A stretch of 64,000 nt of DNA from Phellopilus nigrolimitatus (taxonomy: Eukaryota > Basidiomycota > Agaricomycetes > Hymenochaetales > Hymenochaetaceae). How positions within the stretch are numbered: position 1 is the stretch's first letter; the number at the start of each line of letters is the position of its first letter. The translations under genes were made by a program, and so were the position numbers. The stretch spans positions 1 through 64,000 of the forward strand of contig JAJOHG010000093.1 in the NCBI GenBank assembly GCA_021029095.1, in the 5' to 3' direction. Below are positions 41,251-51,928 of the stretch, piece after piece. The notes below the pieces were generated by a model, which was not told where the DNA came from, made no database searches, and saw only the letters and a list, made by a program, of their open reading frames with translations.

Positions 41251-42398
41251 CATACTGGAACTCATCAAAGATCATCCTGTCTTCCAGAATAACTCCAATA
41301 TACCCCAGACTCCTGTCGACTATCAGCTTGCAGTTACACTTTTTCGGATGGCAGCAGAGACTATGCTGGATGGTATTCATCTGCAGGTTTTCAGCTTAAT
41401 CTTTGTCTAGAGAATTTTGTCTGAAGATTTGGTAGGGTTTCTCTTTTTGTTGTTAAATCTCAAGGCTATATTTTGACTGGTTACTGTACGCACAATGAAG
41501 GCAAAATCAGGGAAATGATAGCTTTATAGAGAGATCATTCAGGGTGTCATGAGTGTCATTGAGAAAGAAAAAAGTTATCTGGAAAGGGAGGGGGGGGGGG
41601 GAAGGATCTATTCTGCAAGAGGAGGTCACTTGGAAATTGACAGACCAATTTTTTTGAAAGGTCAGAAGCTCCCTAAAGTTATTTAAATATGCTGGAAATA
41701 TCTTGCAGAATCATAACGAGCTCAGAGGATGCCGAAGAGAGTCGAAAAGCAGAATATAATTCAATATATGTAGCATATATGTGTGATCGTCGCTTCCAGA
41801 GCGCGGGAAGGCAGGTGTGTGACGGCCTGTGACTCAGGTATATAAGCTGAAGTAATTCTTACCTTTCTGGGCAGCCGAGGAGTGGAATGTTCAAAGTACG
41901 TTCCGTTCCTGTCGGCTACCAAAGAAAGAAATGGTTACTTCAGCTTATATCCCTGAGTCACAAATGGTCACACACCCGCCGCTTGCACTGTGGCAGCGAC
42001 AATGGCGCATATATGCATCTTCTCAACACTCTTTACCATCCAAGTTCACTAGAACCTAACAAATATATCTCAGCATCTGTCATAGATTTGGATGCTTTTG
42101 TCCTAATGGGGTGTTCCGGATGTTTCCTTATGTGCATCAATTTCGAAACCGACACCTTTTGCAAAACATGTTTTGTCCCTTTGCACATAATACAACTTTT
42201 TCTTGACAAACACTTTGCCATACTCATAATTACTACTTCTGTGATGCTGTACTTCTAATCTCTACAAAGGAATGGTCAATGGTCTTGTTGTGCCCAAATA
42301 GTTAAAATGCATGCTCCAGCCTTGGGGTTTCACAAACATTAAAAATACTGAAACTTCATAAAACAGTCAGAGAAAGATTTGATACATACACAAAATAC
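41251..42398. other. Unassigned sequence between gypsy-1 and the hAT-type element
   Basis: No gene is recognised. A G-run of about 12 (near 41590) and a hairpin repeat (41814-41977, listed separately) are present. The plus-strand frame 41887-42258 begins inside the hairpin and has no motif I can name. Confidence 0.4.
41814..41977. repeat. MITE-like imperfect inverted repeat, about 62-bp arms
   Basis: The left arm, about 41814-41876 (ggtgtgtgacggcctgtgac as first 20 bases, later tataagctgaagtaa), pairs with the right arm at about 41911-41977 read in reverse (gggtgtgtgaccatttgtga, later tataagctgaagtaa). A spacer of about 34 bp separates them. Arms agree at roughly 80 percent by eye. Part of the same sequence, around the text gtagccgacaggaacggaa, recurs at 45421-45480. 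No target duplication could be fixed. Confidence 0.7.
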
Positions 42399-42406
42399 AT
42401 CCAGCA

Positions 42407-42425
42407 TAGGGCTCACCACGAGTCC
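42407..42425. repeat. hAT-type left terminal inverted repeat
   Basis: TAGGGCTCACCACGAGTCC, directly preceded by the duplicated target ATCCAGCA. Confidence 0.93.
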
Positions 42426-42639
42426 ACCCGTGGGTTGAACCGGACCCGTTGGCGGGTCACCCGTGACAAAAAAACCTCAACCCGGACCCGCCTTGACCTG
42501 GATCCGTTGGGACACGGATCCGCGGGTCCTCAGAAACCCGTGGGTGCGGGTCAAGCGGGTCGACGGTTAGTTTACGGGTTTTCTTTACGGTTTTTTGGAC
42601 TTGTAAAAAAAGAATAATAATCTACCCGAAAATGCTCTA

Positions 42640-43787
42640 CGAGCTAATCCCCATCGATCGTAACGAAACAGGACTCTCAGCCGCCTTCCACGCCTGCCCC
42701 TCTTCATTGTGCGAAGACGCCTCCGCTGCAGATGATGCAGACGACGACGGCTGCGACGACGGGCAGCGGCAGCAGCAGCAACAGCACCTGCGCCGCGAGC
42801 GCGTTCGTGCCAGTCTCCGGAAAACACCCCGCCAGCGCATGCAGCAGCAGAGGCAGGACGACGACAGCACCATGGCCGCCGCTACCTCACTCGTGCCAGA
42901 ACACGCGCCTTCGCCGCGGCGGCGGCGGCGGCAGCGCGCGCGTGCGAGTGCGAGTGCGAGCTGAGCGCGGAGGACGGGCGCAACTACACGAGGGACGGCG
43001 TGGACTGGCGCGAAGCGAGCTCGGCGAGCTCGGCGAGGGATGAGGTGTCGAGCGGGCGTGCTGCACGTGGAGGAGGACGTGCGCGGCTGTGGCTGCACGA
43101 TGCGGAAGGGCGACTCGGTGCTCTCGACCGGGCCCTTTTGCGGGGCGTCGTGTGGCTGCTGCTGCACGGGCGACGCTGCGCCACCGCCGCTGCTGCTCGC
43201 GAGGGAGGCCGCGCGGAGGCAGTCGATGAGCTGCCTGCTGTGCGAGGATGCATTGGCCACGTGCCCTTGCGACGCGTCCGCGCCTTCGAGCGTGGTGCCG
43301 GGCGTCGACGACGCGTCCTCGCCGTCGCCGTCGGCGCGGCGCAGGATGGACGAGGGCGACACCACGCCGGGCTGGGCAGAATACGAGAGGTACTCTGCGA
43401 AGGAGAGCAGGAGGCTCGCGTCGCTGGACGCGGCTGCTGCTGCACGTACGCGGGCGAGTGCTGCAGCGTCTGCTGGGCGCACTGCTGCTGCTGTGTGGCC
43501 TCGACGGCACCTGGGGCCTGTGCGGGGTACGGGTGCACAAAGGGCGAGGAGTACGGGCGGGGCGACGCGTGCATGAAGTCGTAGTCGGTGGACATGTTCC
43601 TTTTCATAGGGCAGAGCCTGGGCTGAGAAAGAGAGACGGCCTGACTCGTACGTTGGAGAACACCAGAGGCGCAAGGTGTTGCTGGTGCTAATACAGCCCG
43701 GTCGTAGAAGTCTGGAGGCGGAGAGAGTGCGCAGGGGCTAGGACCCAGATAACGGAATGCGAGCGGGCTCGCCGTCTGAGGAGACAC
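42640..43787 (-). pseudogene. Captured gene piece: Gln/Ser/Pro-rich low-complexity protein
   Basis: On minus, around 43607-43450, the text MSTDYDFMHASPRPYSSPFV followed by PAQAPGAVEATQQQQCAQQT looks like the start of a Gln-rich regulatory protein. In another frame, 43425-43060 gives DASLLLSFAEYLSYSAQPGV, RRADGDGEDASSTPG, RQLIDCLRAASLASSSGGG and PFRIVQPQPRTSSS. In a third frame DTSSLAELAELASRQSTP appears near 43045-42990. The pieces need introns or frame changes between them. GC content is very high and long frames open on both strands by composition alone. No DNA-binding domain is seen, so a transcription-factor origin is only a guess. The stretch is most likely a captured genomic fragment. 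Confidence 0.45.
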
Positions 43788-43789
43788 CG

Positions 43790-44880
43790 CGATTTCGAAC
43801 CGCCAGCATCATCATGTACCGGTCGTGCGCGACCACACGCGTTTCGGCCGGGTTCGTCAGGTACGCGCACACGCCGTTGAGCAGCGACTGCGCTGCCGTG
43901 TTCTTGATCGCGGACCCGAGGAACGCCGGCGAGAAGCGCAGCCCGACCGTCGCGCAGCGGATCGCGGCGACGAGCTGCTCCGCTGTCGGAGGTTTCTCCT
44001 CGAGGAACAGCTCCGCCATCCCGTCGTCCACGTCCGCGAGCGTCCCGATCAGCTCCGTGCGCTTCTCCTGCGCGAGCGCGAGAGCGTCCACTGGGATCTC
44101 GTCCGACTCGACGACGTCAATGCCCACCCTCGTTGTAGATCGCCTTCCAGCGCACGAGGTCCACCACGCCTGGACGGCGGCGGCGGAGATACGAAGCTTC
44201 GACCGGATCTGCTGGATGGCACGCCATGGGTTCGCGCCGGGACAATCCATCTTGTTGATGAACGAAATCCGAGTTACGTTGTATCGCCGCATTTGCCTGT
44301 CCACGGTGGTCGTTTGGCTCTAGCACATAAAATTCTATGTGAATAACATGAAAAACAATATATACGCAAAACACACCTGGACACCCGTGACCGCACATAA
44401 AACGAGAGTAGCGCCGTCCAAAACGCGCAGCGCGCGTTTGACCTCGATGGTGAAGTCGACGTGTCCGGGAGTATCAACAATATTAGTCGCGTTTAATCGC
44501 GTAGCTCTTCTTCTTGCCTGTCGTCGGCTCGGTCGCCTCCCAGTCGCAGAACGTCGCGGCGCTCTGGATGGTGATGCCGTTCTCGCGCTCGAGCTCCATG
44601 TGGTCCATCTTCACGCTGACGGCGTCGCGCCCACACACTTTGTGGATGTCGCGGATGCGGCCCGTGTAGTAGAGGATGCGCTCGGTGAGCGTCGTCTTGC
44701 CCGAGTCGATGTGCGCGGACACGCCGATGTTGTGCTGCCTGCGTAGGCGGACGTGGTCTTTCTCGCTCAGGGGGTGCTTCTGCCGCAAGGACTCGGCCTG
44801 TTCGTTTGTTGCGTCGGAGCCACGGCGGCGGCGGTCACGGCGTGTCGTGTGTGACGTGCGGTATGTCCGTAACCACGTCG
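43790..44880 (-). pseudogene. Captured piece of mitochondrial elongation factor G (MEF1-like), frameshifted
   Basis: The first part, 44800-44483 on minus, reads [20 protein letters not shown] and [20 protein letters not shown] (the G1 GTP-binding motif AHIDSGKT), then [20 protein letters not shown]. After a one-base shift near 44487 comes [15 protein letters not shown] (G3 motif DTPGH) and [16 protein letters not shown]. An intron with GT-AG ends follows (about 44375-44318), then [20 protein letters not shown] with [11 protein letters not shown] (the G4 motif NKMD). A second shift near 44120 removes the VPIGEEERF-type segment. Text resumes [19 protein letters not shown] and [20 protein letters not shown]. 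Text ceases at about 43810, so domains III-V are missing. Retention of a spliceable intron shows it was copied as DNA, not through mRNA. Confidence 0.88.
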
Positions 44881-45133
44881 TCGTCCCGCTCACCGAGCAC
44901 GATGTCAAGACAATAGGGTGTAGAGTGCCACATACATGCACACAATATACAAAATGAATATACTACTGCTACACTGTCTTTGAAAACCTGTGAACTACCC
45001 GCGGGTATTGAAAAATCACAAATTCTCGACCCGGACCCGTGACAATCCGTTTCCCACGGATCACCCGTCAACGGGTGATCCGTGAATACGGATCTGTAGT
45101 CCGGGTTTGGTCACGGGTCTTCACGGGTTTTAA

Positions 45134-45152
45134 GGACTCGTGGTGAGCTCTA
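45134..45152. repeat. hAT-type right terminal inverted repeat
   Basis: GGACTCGTGGTGAGCTCTA, the reverse complement of the left end except for one base, directly followed by ATCCAGCA. Confidence 0.93.
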
Positions 45153-45160
45153 ATCCAGCA

Positions 45161-46191
45161 TGTCCATCCAGCATGTCAATGCATTGTAGTCAAAGAGTGA
45201 GCTAGGAAATTAAACCCAGTTGCTCAAGAGGGTTCAACCACCATCATTGGATTTGACAGTGCTATATGTTTTATTTTACTCTCAGAAGCTCATAATATAT
45301 AATACATCTCAGATAATGTCTTTAATTTTCAAAAGCTGAAGCAAAGAGTGGTTGAGGCTAGATCAGTGAAAATTTGGAATGACAAGCAAGATGTAACGCC
45401 GCTAGCACTATGCTGAATAATCCCTTCCTTTCTGGGTAGCCGACAGGAACGGAATGTCGTTCCGTTCCTACTTTGAACGCCCCTAATGACCCTACTTACA
45501 ACATTGATAGCCTGCAAATATAGTGCGCCTAGCATGCCTAAATTGCTTTTGACAGAGGATCCAATTTTTAGACGGTCGTTTAAGGATTGAATTTGGGGAT
45601 TTGGGACTGATTCATCGATGATCATCAATGATCACTAGGGAACGGAGCATGCTAAGGTCGTTTTCACTGCTCATTAGTGAATCATCGAATCGCGAGGCCC
45701 CGGACGGCTCGCGAGAACACCGCGCAAAATCGAAAAAAGAGAAAAAAAAAAGAGAGAGAAGAAGACACGACGCGGCGAGTTCGGCCCCGTCATCCCGACA
45801 CGTGACGTATCTCTCCTCTCCTTCTGCTCGTCGAGATCGTGTGAAGATTACCCGTCCGCTCTCCTCCTTTGCATTGCTTTCCCTCTCTTTGCTCTCACTC
45901 GCATCCGCGTCCCTCGGTAGTCACTCGCATTGCGGATTCTTCCTCATCATCTCTTCCTATCCGATCTTAACTTTAGCTGTGGTGCAAACGTTGCTGTACT
46001 CGCTGCGATGCCCTTCAGAGCATCCATAATCAATCTCTCAAATTTGCAGGAAGCCGTCGATCCGCCGTTCAGTCCAATCGCATTATCCACAACTGACACT
46101 GAGAACCATTTTATACCCGCGCAATCTGCATGCCCTTACTTTGCAAGCCCACGCCTTTCTTTTTTTCTTTCTTTCTTTCTCTCTTCTTTCC
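45161..46191. other. Intergenic sequence, including a small hairpin repeat
   Basis: 45421-45480 contains gtagccgacaggaacggaa followed by a mirror gttccgttcct, related to the inverted repeat at 41814-41977. 45620-46190 is pyrimidine-rich with a TTTC microsatellite (about 46157-46190) right behind the SAICAR synthetase stop codon. The plus-strand frames at 45628-46029 and 45930-46421 lack recognisable motifs, and the second runs antisense into the real gene. Confidence 0.5.
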
Positions 46192-47599
46192 CTAGCCCGT
46201 CAACAGCCGCACGACCTCCTCATAGCGCTCCCTCGTCCCCGCAACCACCTCTGGCGTCATGCTCCAGCCCGCACCCTCGTGGCCGGGCGGGCCTCCCTCG
46301 AGGCCCCGGCGGAAGCCCGCGGCGGAGAGCCAGTCGCGCAGGAACTGCTTGTCGAAGGACGTCTGCGCGCGCCCGGGCGCGTATGCCGCCGCGGCCCAGT
46401 AGCGCGACGAGTCCGGCGTGAGCGCCTCGTCGACGAGAATGAGCGCGTGCGGCGCGCCGTCGATGGAGATAATTGGGGATAGCGAGGGCAGAGAGGAGGG
46501 AAGGGAGGAAGCGGGAACGAGCCCGAACTCGAACTTGGTGTCGGCGAGGATGAGCCCCCGCGAGAGCGCGTACGCTGCCGCCTCCTTGTAGAGCGCGACG
46601 GCCGCGCGCGCGACGTGGTCGTAGAGTTCCTCGCCGATCAGCTCCTTTGCTATTCATCACGGGGGTCTAGTTAAGGACTAGCAAATGAAATGAACTGTGA
46701 GCGAGGGGGGACGCACCGCGCGCGGGGGAGATGTTCTCGTCGTGCGCGCCGGCCGCGGCCTTCGTCGACGGCGTGAAGAGCGGCGCGGCGAGCGCAGCGG
46801 ACTCAGCGTAGCCGTCCGGCAGCGGGATGCCGTGCACGGTGCCCGCGGCCACGTACTCGGACCACGCTGAGCCTGTCGGGCGGGGCCAGTCAGCACGCGA
46901 AGGTCCGAGACTAAGCACGAGGGGGGACACCCGGGGCTGGGGACCCGAGAAGAAATAACGAAAGAAATAACGAAAGAAAGAAAAAAGAGAAAAAAAAAGA
47001 GAGAAAGGAAAAACAGCCAGAGAGAGAGACGGACGCACCGGTGAGATACCCCCTGACGATCGCCTCGAGCTTCACGACGCGCGCCTTGCGCACGAGCAGC
47101 GTGCGCCCCGCGAGCACGCCCGCCCAGTGTGGCGCGACCTGCGCGCGCACGCCGGGCGGCAGCGCGTCGAGCGACGTCGCGACGACGTGGTGCCCGATGA
47201 GGGGCGCGAGCCGCTCGAACCAGAAGGCGGAGAGCTGCGTGAGCAGCGCGCCCTTGCCCGGGACGCCCTGTGCGTGCGTGTGCGCGTGTATGCGGATGGG
47301 GATTTGAGTTTCCGGTTCGGTTTCGGTTGGCGGTTGCGTTGGGAGTTGCGTGCGACGAGAAAAAGCACAGTTGAGAAAGGCAGCGTGTGCAAGCAGAAAC
47401 AATAAAAATGAAGACGTACGTTGTTCAGGACGACGTCGAACGCGGAGATGCGGTCGGTCGCGACGAAGAGCAGGTACGCGTCCGCGCCGTCGGCGACCTC
47501 GTACAGATCGCGCACCTTCCCGCGCGAGACGAGGCGGAGCGTCGCACTCTCGGGCAGCGCGGTCTGCGTGAGCGCGGCCGATGTCGGTGCGGAGGCCAT
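46192..47599 (-). CDS. ADE1: SAICAR synthetase (phosphoribosylaminoimidazole-succinocarboxamide synthase), 340 aa
   Basis: Four exons, 47599-47420, 47267-47039, 46872-46717 and 46649-46192, join in frame over GT-AG introns to give 340 residues (yeast protein about 306). The enzyme ligates aspartate to CAIR with ATP in de novo purine synthesis. Visible family motifs are [11 protein letters not shown] and [15 protein letters not shown] near the N-terminus; the segment [66 protein letters not shown]; and [11 protein letters not shown] near the C-terminus. Start chosen at 47599, where ACCACCATGG is an ideal context; an in-frame ATG lies 12 bp upstream. Extremely high GC makes several antisense frames look open. 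It is an intact housekeeping gene in the middle of a transposon cluster. Confidence 0.93.
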
Positions 47600-48137
47600 G
47601 GTGGTATTCAATGATTCAGAGACACTGCAGGATGAAGAAATCTTCGGTGTGTGGAGATAAGATTAGATCGCGGCGGCTGCTTCCTCGCCCGACGGCTAGC
47701 TTCAGCTCCTTACATCCACTGTAATTATCTTTGGAATGCAGATGTTGAATCTCCTGCGGGCGCGATATCGCAGGTCTCAGATTCTCTTCGTTACCTTCGG
47801 ACAGACAAATGTTAGGGCTCCGCACCCTACGGTACATGATTACGGACCATAAATGGGCCATATATTACGACCTGCTTTATTCGCCCTCTCCTGCTTGATA
47901 CGTTTCCGTACACGGTACGGCCATAAACCGCAAACACGGTCACGGTGCGAAACCCTACAGGCAATTGGCACAATGCAGAGTCGAACATGTCTTTGTGAGC
48001 GACTCGCCCAAGTCACAGTTGCCTCGCGCAGGTGGACAGGTCCTTCATGAATATAAGTATCAGTTCTGTTTTTTTTTTTTTTTTCTTTTCTTTCGTGTAT
48101 GAAATCTATTAAAGTCACGTTCGAAGCGGGATTCGTA
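47600..48137. other. SAICAR synthetase upstream region
   Basis: The promoter of the minus-strand gene must lie in the first part. A T-run of about 18 is present near 48068-48085. No gene is recognised up to the TA target site of the pogo-type element at 48138. Confidence 0.5.
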
Positions 48138-48139
48138 TA

Positions 48140-48164
48140 CTGTCTTGTAGCGGGTAATGATCCA
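48140..48164 (+). repeat. Pogo-type left terminal inverted repeat
   Basis: Begins CTGTCTTGTAGCGGGTAATG directly after TA. A second partial copy of its inner part (gtaatgaacca) lies just inside, at about 48171-48181. Confidence 0.9.
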
Positions 48165-48989
48165 TTCGCAGTAATGAACCACTCTTAAGCTAGCTCATGC
48201 AAAACGAGCTCAATTCTTGTCATATTTCATACATGCTTAGGGGAGCATATTATGAGTTATCTTGCAAATTTTCATAACAGTAGAGTCTGTAGAAAAGAAG
48301 ATATAGTTGTCGCAACTGCTGCAGGGACACAATTTGCTTGTTTTGTTAAGATTCCGAGTGTCCTATATTGCTCGACAATTTATCAAACCTCGAAAAGATG
48401 TCGCATCACTTTAAATTTTGGCACGTACGTTTTAACAATACAGATGGACCCTATACTATTTTATCATAATTTTATGGCAAAATGTGGTTGCTGTACGCAG
48501 TGATTGAGAAATGATGGTAATTTGTTGGCTGAGCTTGTCGGCTCGGAGATACATGGACTTTCTACATTTTTTTGTGGTCAAACTCATTGTAAAACACATC
48601 AATATTTTTACATATCCTTTCTGACCCTTATCTTTTGTTCTCTTCTGAAAAAAGAATGCAGTAAAAGAGCTGTTTTTCGTGGAGTTATAGGTTAGGTAAG
48701 TAACCTCTCAGCTATCCACAAAATTGTGCAATGTATGCACCCTGGAGACAACTAATGGACCCGTCTCCAAAGAAACACGATCGCCTTGGCACGGAGAGGG
48801 TCCGAAATCACCCTAAGCTTGAAAAAACGCGTGAAAACGCGCTTCCAATTGACAAAGCATGACACTTGCCTGGAGGTTGTCTCGGATTCCCCATCCTAGT
48901 TTCCCACTCATCTGCAACCATTTTTTGTGCCTATCTGCTTCACCTCCTATTACCTCTTCCTTTCCAACACTTCATCTGACTTCTGGTCC

Positions 48990-51539
48990 ATGGATTTATG
49001 GGACAAAGAGGCTACTGGCCCCAAAAATGCGAAGCCATCTTCTCTCAAAACCCATAAGGAAGAGAAGAAGCTACGAGAAGCTGCAGAAGCCGTCATCGCT
49101 TCTGGTCTCAGGACTGACGTGAATCAGCACATCCTTTCTATTAGGCAGGCTGCGAAGGACTTCGACGTTGATCGGCAGAAGCTTCAACGCCGGCTGAGTG
49201 GTGTACAGGGCCGATCGGAGTCGCATGTGGTGCAGCAAACACTGACACCGGCACAAGAAATCGTTTTTGGAGATTGGATCAAGGGTCTTGGGTATCGCGC
49301 CATTCTGTGGACTCGTGAGATCGTGCGACAGAAAGCTGAGTCTATTTCTGGGAAGTCTGTCGGGATGTGCTGGGTATACCGGTTTATGGGCCGGCATCCT
49401 GACCTCAAGACACGATGGACAGTCGGGTTGGAATCATGTCGTGGGCGTGCACTAAATCATACAACCACTGAGGAGTTCTACAAGCTCCTCAGGGAAGTCG
49501 TTGATAAGTACAAAATAAAGCCACGGAATCTATTCAATATGGATGAAAAAGGTGTGCAGATGGGCGTTGGGACGCGTGTGCGTGTGCTGGTGGATCGGAA
49601 CCAGAAGACCATAAATATGCTTTCCGATGGTAACAGAGAGCTGGCAACTATGCTTGAGTGTGTCTGCGCGGACGGCTCTGCATTGGATGTGTTGGCTGTA
49701 TACAAGGGCAAGAGAGTGAATACGAGGTGGGGTCGGAATAACCTGATCAATGCAAGGTATGGCAAAGTATTATAATATGCCCATGCATGACATTAACTTC
49801 TTTTCATTCTTAGCATTGCAGTATCTCCTAACGGATGGACAGATGCTGAGCTTGGGACATTATGGCTTGAGAAGATCTTCGAGCCGCAGTCGAGAGCAAA
49901 GTTATCAGAGCCGGACGAGTATCGACTTCTCATCCTTGATGGCCATAATTCTCACTGTACCCTCAAATTCCTTGGGCTTTGCGAGCGGTTTGGCATCATA
50001 GTTTTGTGTCTTCCTCCACACACTACGCACGCACTACAACCCTGTGATGTCGGTGTATTTGGCCCACTATCTACGCGATACAAGAAAGAGGTCATCATCC
50101 TTTCGAAGCTGAATATCCCCATCAAAAAGGACAACCTCTTGCAGGTCTACGGAAGGGCTCGCATGGCGGCCTTCAAGTCTGCAACCATCATATCAGCTTT
50201 TCGTAAGTGCGGAATCTGGCCAATCAATGCAAATGCACTTCCCGAAAAGCTTTTCGCCCCTGCTCTTTGTACGACGACCAAGGCAGCGCAACCTCTACCT
50301 GCATCGGCACCTCGGTTCGTCGAAGTTATCCTTACACCATCCGAGGAGATTCCTACTGGATTCACTTTCCGTCCGCCTGAAGGTGTTCCTAAACTTTCCT
50401 TCCCTGAATCAGTCCCTTCGGCTTCGGAAGTGTCTCAGTCACTCCCTGAGACTCCTGTGGCCATGCCACCTGAGCCAATAGACGTTGGCATCGACACACC
50501 ACCTGCACCAATAAACATCAGCGAGCCGTCAGCACATGTTGACAAGTCTTACCTGGCTCTTTTGCCCATTCCTCCTCCATTGCCTCATAACGCAAGCCGG
50601 GCTGTTTTGATAGCTCAACTGGCTCAGAATCGGATCCTCCTCGAGCAGGCACGCGAGCAGATTGCTGCTGATCACGCACAGAAGATTCTGATGGATGAAG
50701 AAAATGAATTATTACGAGTCCGATTGTTCCGGAAGACGGTCGAGCAGGAGAAGAGCCGCACTCACACTTCGAGTGCTCGCATACTCACTGACAATGAGCT
50801 GAAACTCTGGGATCAAATTTTGCTCCAGAAGGAGCGTCTAGGAGACCTGCATGATGAATTATTGAAGACCGTGGAAGAACGAGCAAAGCGCCTCGACGCG
50901 CAGAGGAAGGAGGCTGAGCTGACAGAAAAGGATGCAGAGAAGGCACGAAAGAGTGCAGATAAAGAGGCGGAGAGGACACGAAAGGATGCAGAGAAGGATG
51001 CAGAAAAGGTTCGAAAGGCAACAGAAAAAGAGGTAGAAAGGGTGCGAAGGGAGATGGAGAAGGAGACGGAAAAGGCAAGGAAAGCGGCGGAGAGGCAGCA
51101 CAAAGCAGCCGAAAGGGAGGCAGACAAGGCGAGGAAAACGGCCGAAAGGGAGGCCGATAAGGCAAAAAAAGCGGCGGAGAAGGGTACTGCAAACCCAAAG
51201 AAATCAAAAATACCTGCTGCAACTGAAAAGGAGAACACAGACCCCTCCGCTGAAGTTCCATCACTAGCAGTAGCACCCGAGTGCACACCGACTCGACGTC
51301 AACCCCGCCCTAGACCAATGTTCCAGAAGGCCGCACAAACTCCGGATAGGTTGAGGAACCTTCAGATAAAGCAGCCAGAACCATTTGATGATTTACTTGT
51401 TGACCCGCAGCTTTTAGGAGCATCTGAGACAGGCAGCACGACCGAGGAGACGACGACACCAGAGTCAGGAGGCGCAACGTTTGACGCGCAATCTGTGAGT
51501 TCCCACGCTGGATCATTACTACGAAATCCTTCGTTTTGA
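48990..51539 (+). CDS. Pogo-type transposase (CENP-B-type HTH, DDE), 830 aa with long coiled-coil tail
   Basis: Exons 48990-49756 and 49814-51539 join over a 57-bp GT-AG intron to an 830-residue protein. The N-terminus has paired helix-turn-helix text (SIRQAAKDFDVDRQKLQRRL; then LTPAQEIVFGDWIKGLGYRA; GKSVGMCWVYRFMGRHPDL), as in CENP-B and pogo-type transposases. The DDE core is complete: D185 in FNMDEKGVQMG, D298 in LLILDGHNSH and D334 in PPHTTHALQPCDVGVFGPL, a spacing of about 35. IISAFRKCGIWPIN follows. Beyond residue 450 the protein is Pro/Ser-rich. At about 610-715 it forms a long Lys/Glu/Ala repeat (KARKAAERQ, READKAKKAAEKG and variants, many starting EKD or EAE), predicted to be a coiled coil. 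Such an extended tail is unusual for the family and could mediate multimerisation. Start chosen at the first in-frame ATG before the HTH. Confidence 0.92.
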
Positions 51540-51694
51540 GTCCTCATACCGTAAATTCTATATAATATTTACTCGCTCATATTTCACCACTCTGATGCTG
51601 TATAATACTCAGTGAGATGCTAGTTTACATGTATAGCTTGATATAATTCGAAGAACAGTTTTATAATAATTGATTTACATCGACAAATCTTAGT

Positions 51695-51719
51695 TGGTTC
51701 ATTACCCGCTACAAGACAG
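51695..51719 (+). repeat. Pogo-type right terminal inverted repeat
   Basis: Ends CATTACCCGCTACAAGACAG at 51719, the reverse complement of the left end, followed by TA. Confidence 0.9.
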
Positions 51720-51721
51720 TA

Positions 51722-51928
51722 CTGTACTCTATTCGACAAGATAATATACCGACGAAAGCACCTCCTTGCAAAACGCGTTGACTGTATGCTGGGCACTTGC
51801 AAAGGATATCATGCCCAAGCTTAAGAGCCAAACCGCGCGACCCTCAACAGACCCTGCGACACAATCAACACTGCACCGCTGACTGGCTCTACCGACATGA
51901 CTACTAGTTCCCGGTCCGCATCACGTGC
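51722..51928. other. Unassigned sequence between pogo-type element and copia fragment
   Basis: About 200 bp with no recognised feature. The last five bases before the copia LTR are cgtgc. Confidence 0.4.

Larger units (their letters stand above)
42407..45152. mobile_element. Non-autonomous hAT-type element with captured gene pieces (Pack-TIR), TSD ATCCAGCA
   Basis: The left end TAGGGCTCACCACGAGTCC (42407-42425) and the right end (45134-45152, whose reverse complement is TAGAGCTCACCACGAGTCC) form 19-bp terminal inverted repeats with one mismatch. They are flanked by the identical octamer ATCCAGCA at 42399-42406 and 45153-45160. An 8-bp duplication is the hallmark of hAT transposition. About 150 bp inside each end are rich in acccg/cgggt motifs, as is usual for subterminal transposase sites. 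The interior has no transposase. It holds a decayed piece of mitochondrial elongation factor G with an intron and a Gln/Ser/Pro-rich gene piece, both on minus. It must have been moved by a transposase encoded elsewhere. Confidence 0.93.
48140..51719 (+). mobile_element. Complete pogo-type (Tc1/mariner superfamily) DNA transposon, 3.58 kb, TA target duplication
   Basis: The left end CTGTCTTGTAGCGGGTAATG (first 20 bases, 48140 on) is repeated as its reverse complement ending at 51719. The inverted match extends over about 25 bp, with one mismatch, to the ending cca/tgg. Both ends are flanked by TA (48138-48139 and 51720-51721). A single two-exon transposase gene lies inside, on plus. About 850 bp of apparently non-coding, AT-rich sequence separate the left end from the gene. 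TIRs, target duplication and an uninterrupted transposase all suggest a potentially active element. Confidence 0.93.

Noticed and set aside
42632..43691. Several long plus-strand frames in the hAT-type element
   Set aside because: The DNA is extremely GC-rich and all frames stay open. No plus frame shows motifs, while the minus strand gives protein-like Gln/Ser/Pro-rich text next to the MEF1 piece on the same strand.
46141..46660. Frames on both strands over the last SAICAR synthetase exon
   Set aside because: Only one minus frame gives the family text ([26 protein letters not shown]) and joins the other exons; the rest are due to GC-rich third positions.
48240..48700. Plus-strand frames upstream of the pogo-type transposase
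   Set aside because: They are short, AT-driven and without motifs. They lie inside the transposon between its left end and the transposase, and are best read as non-coding.
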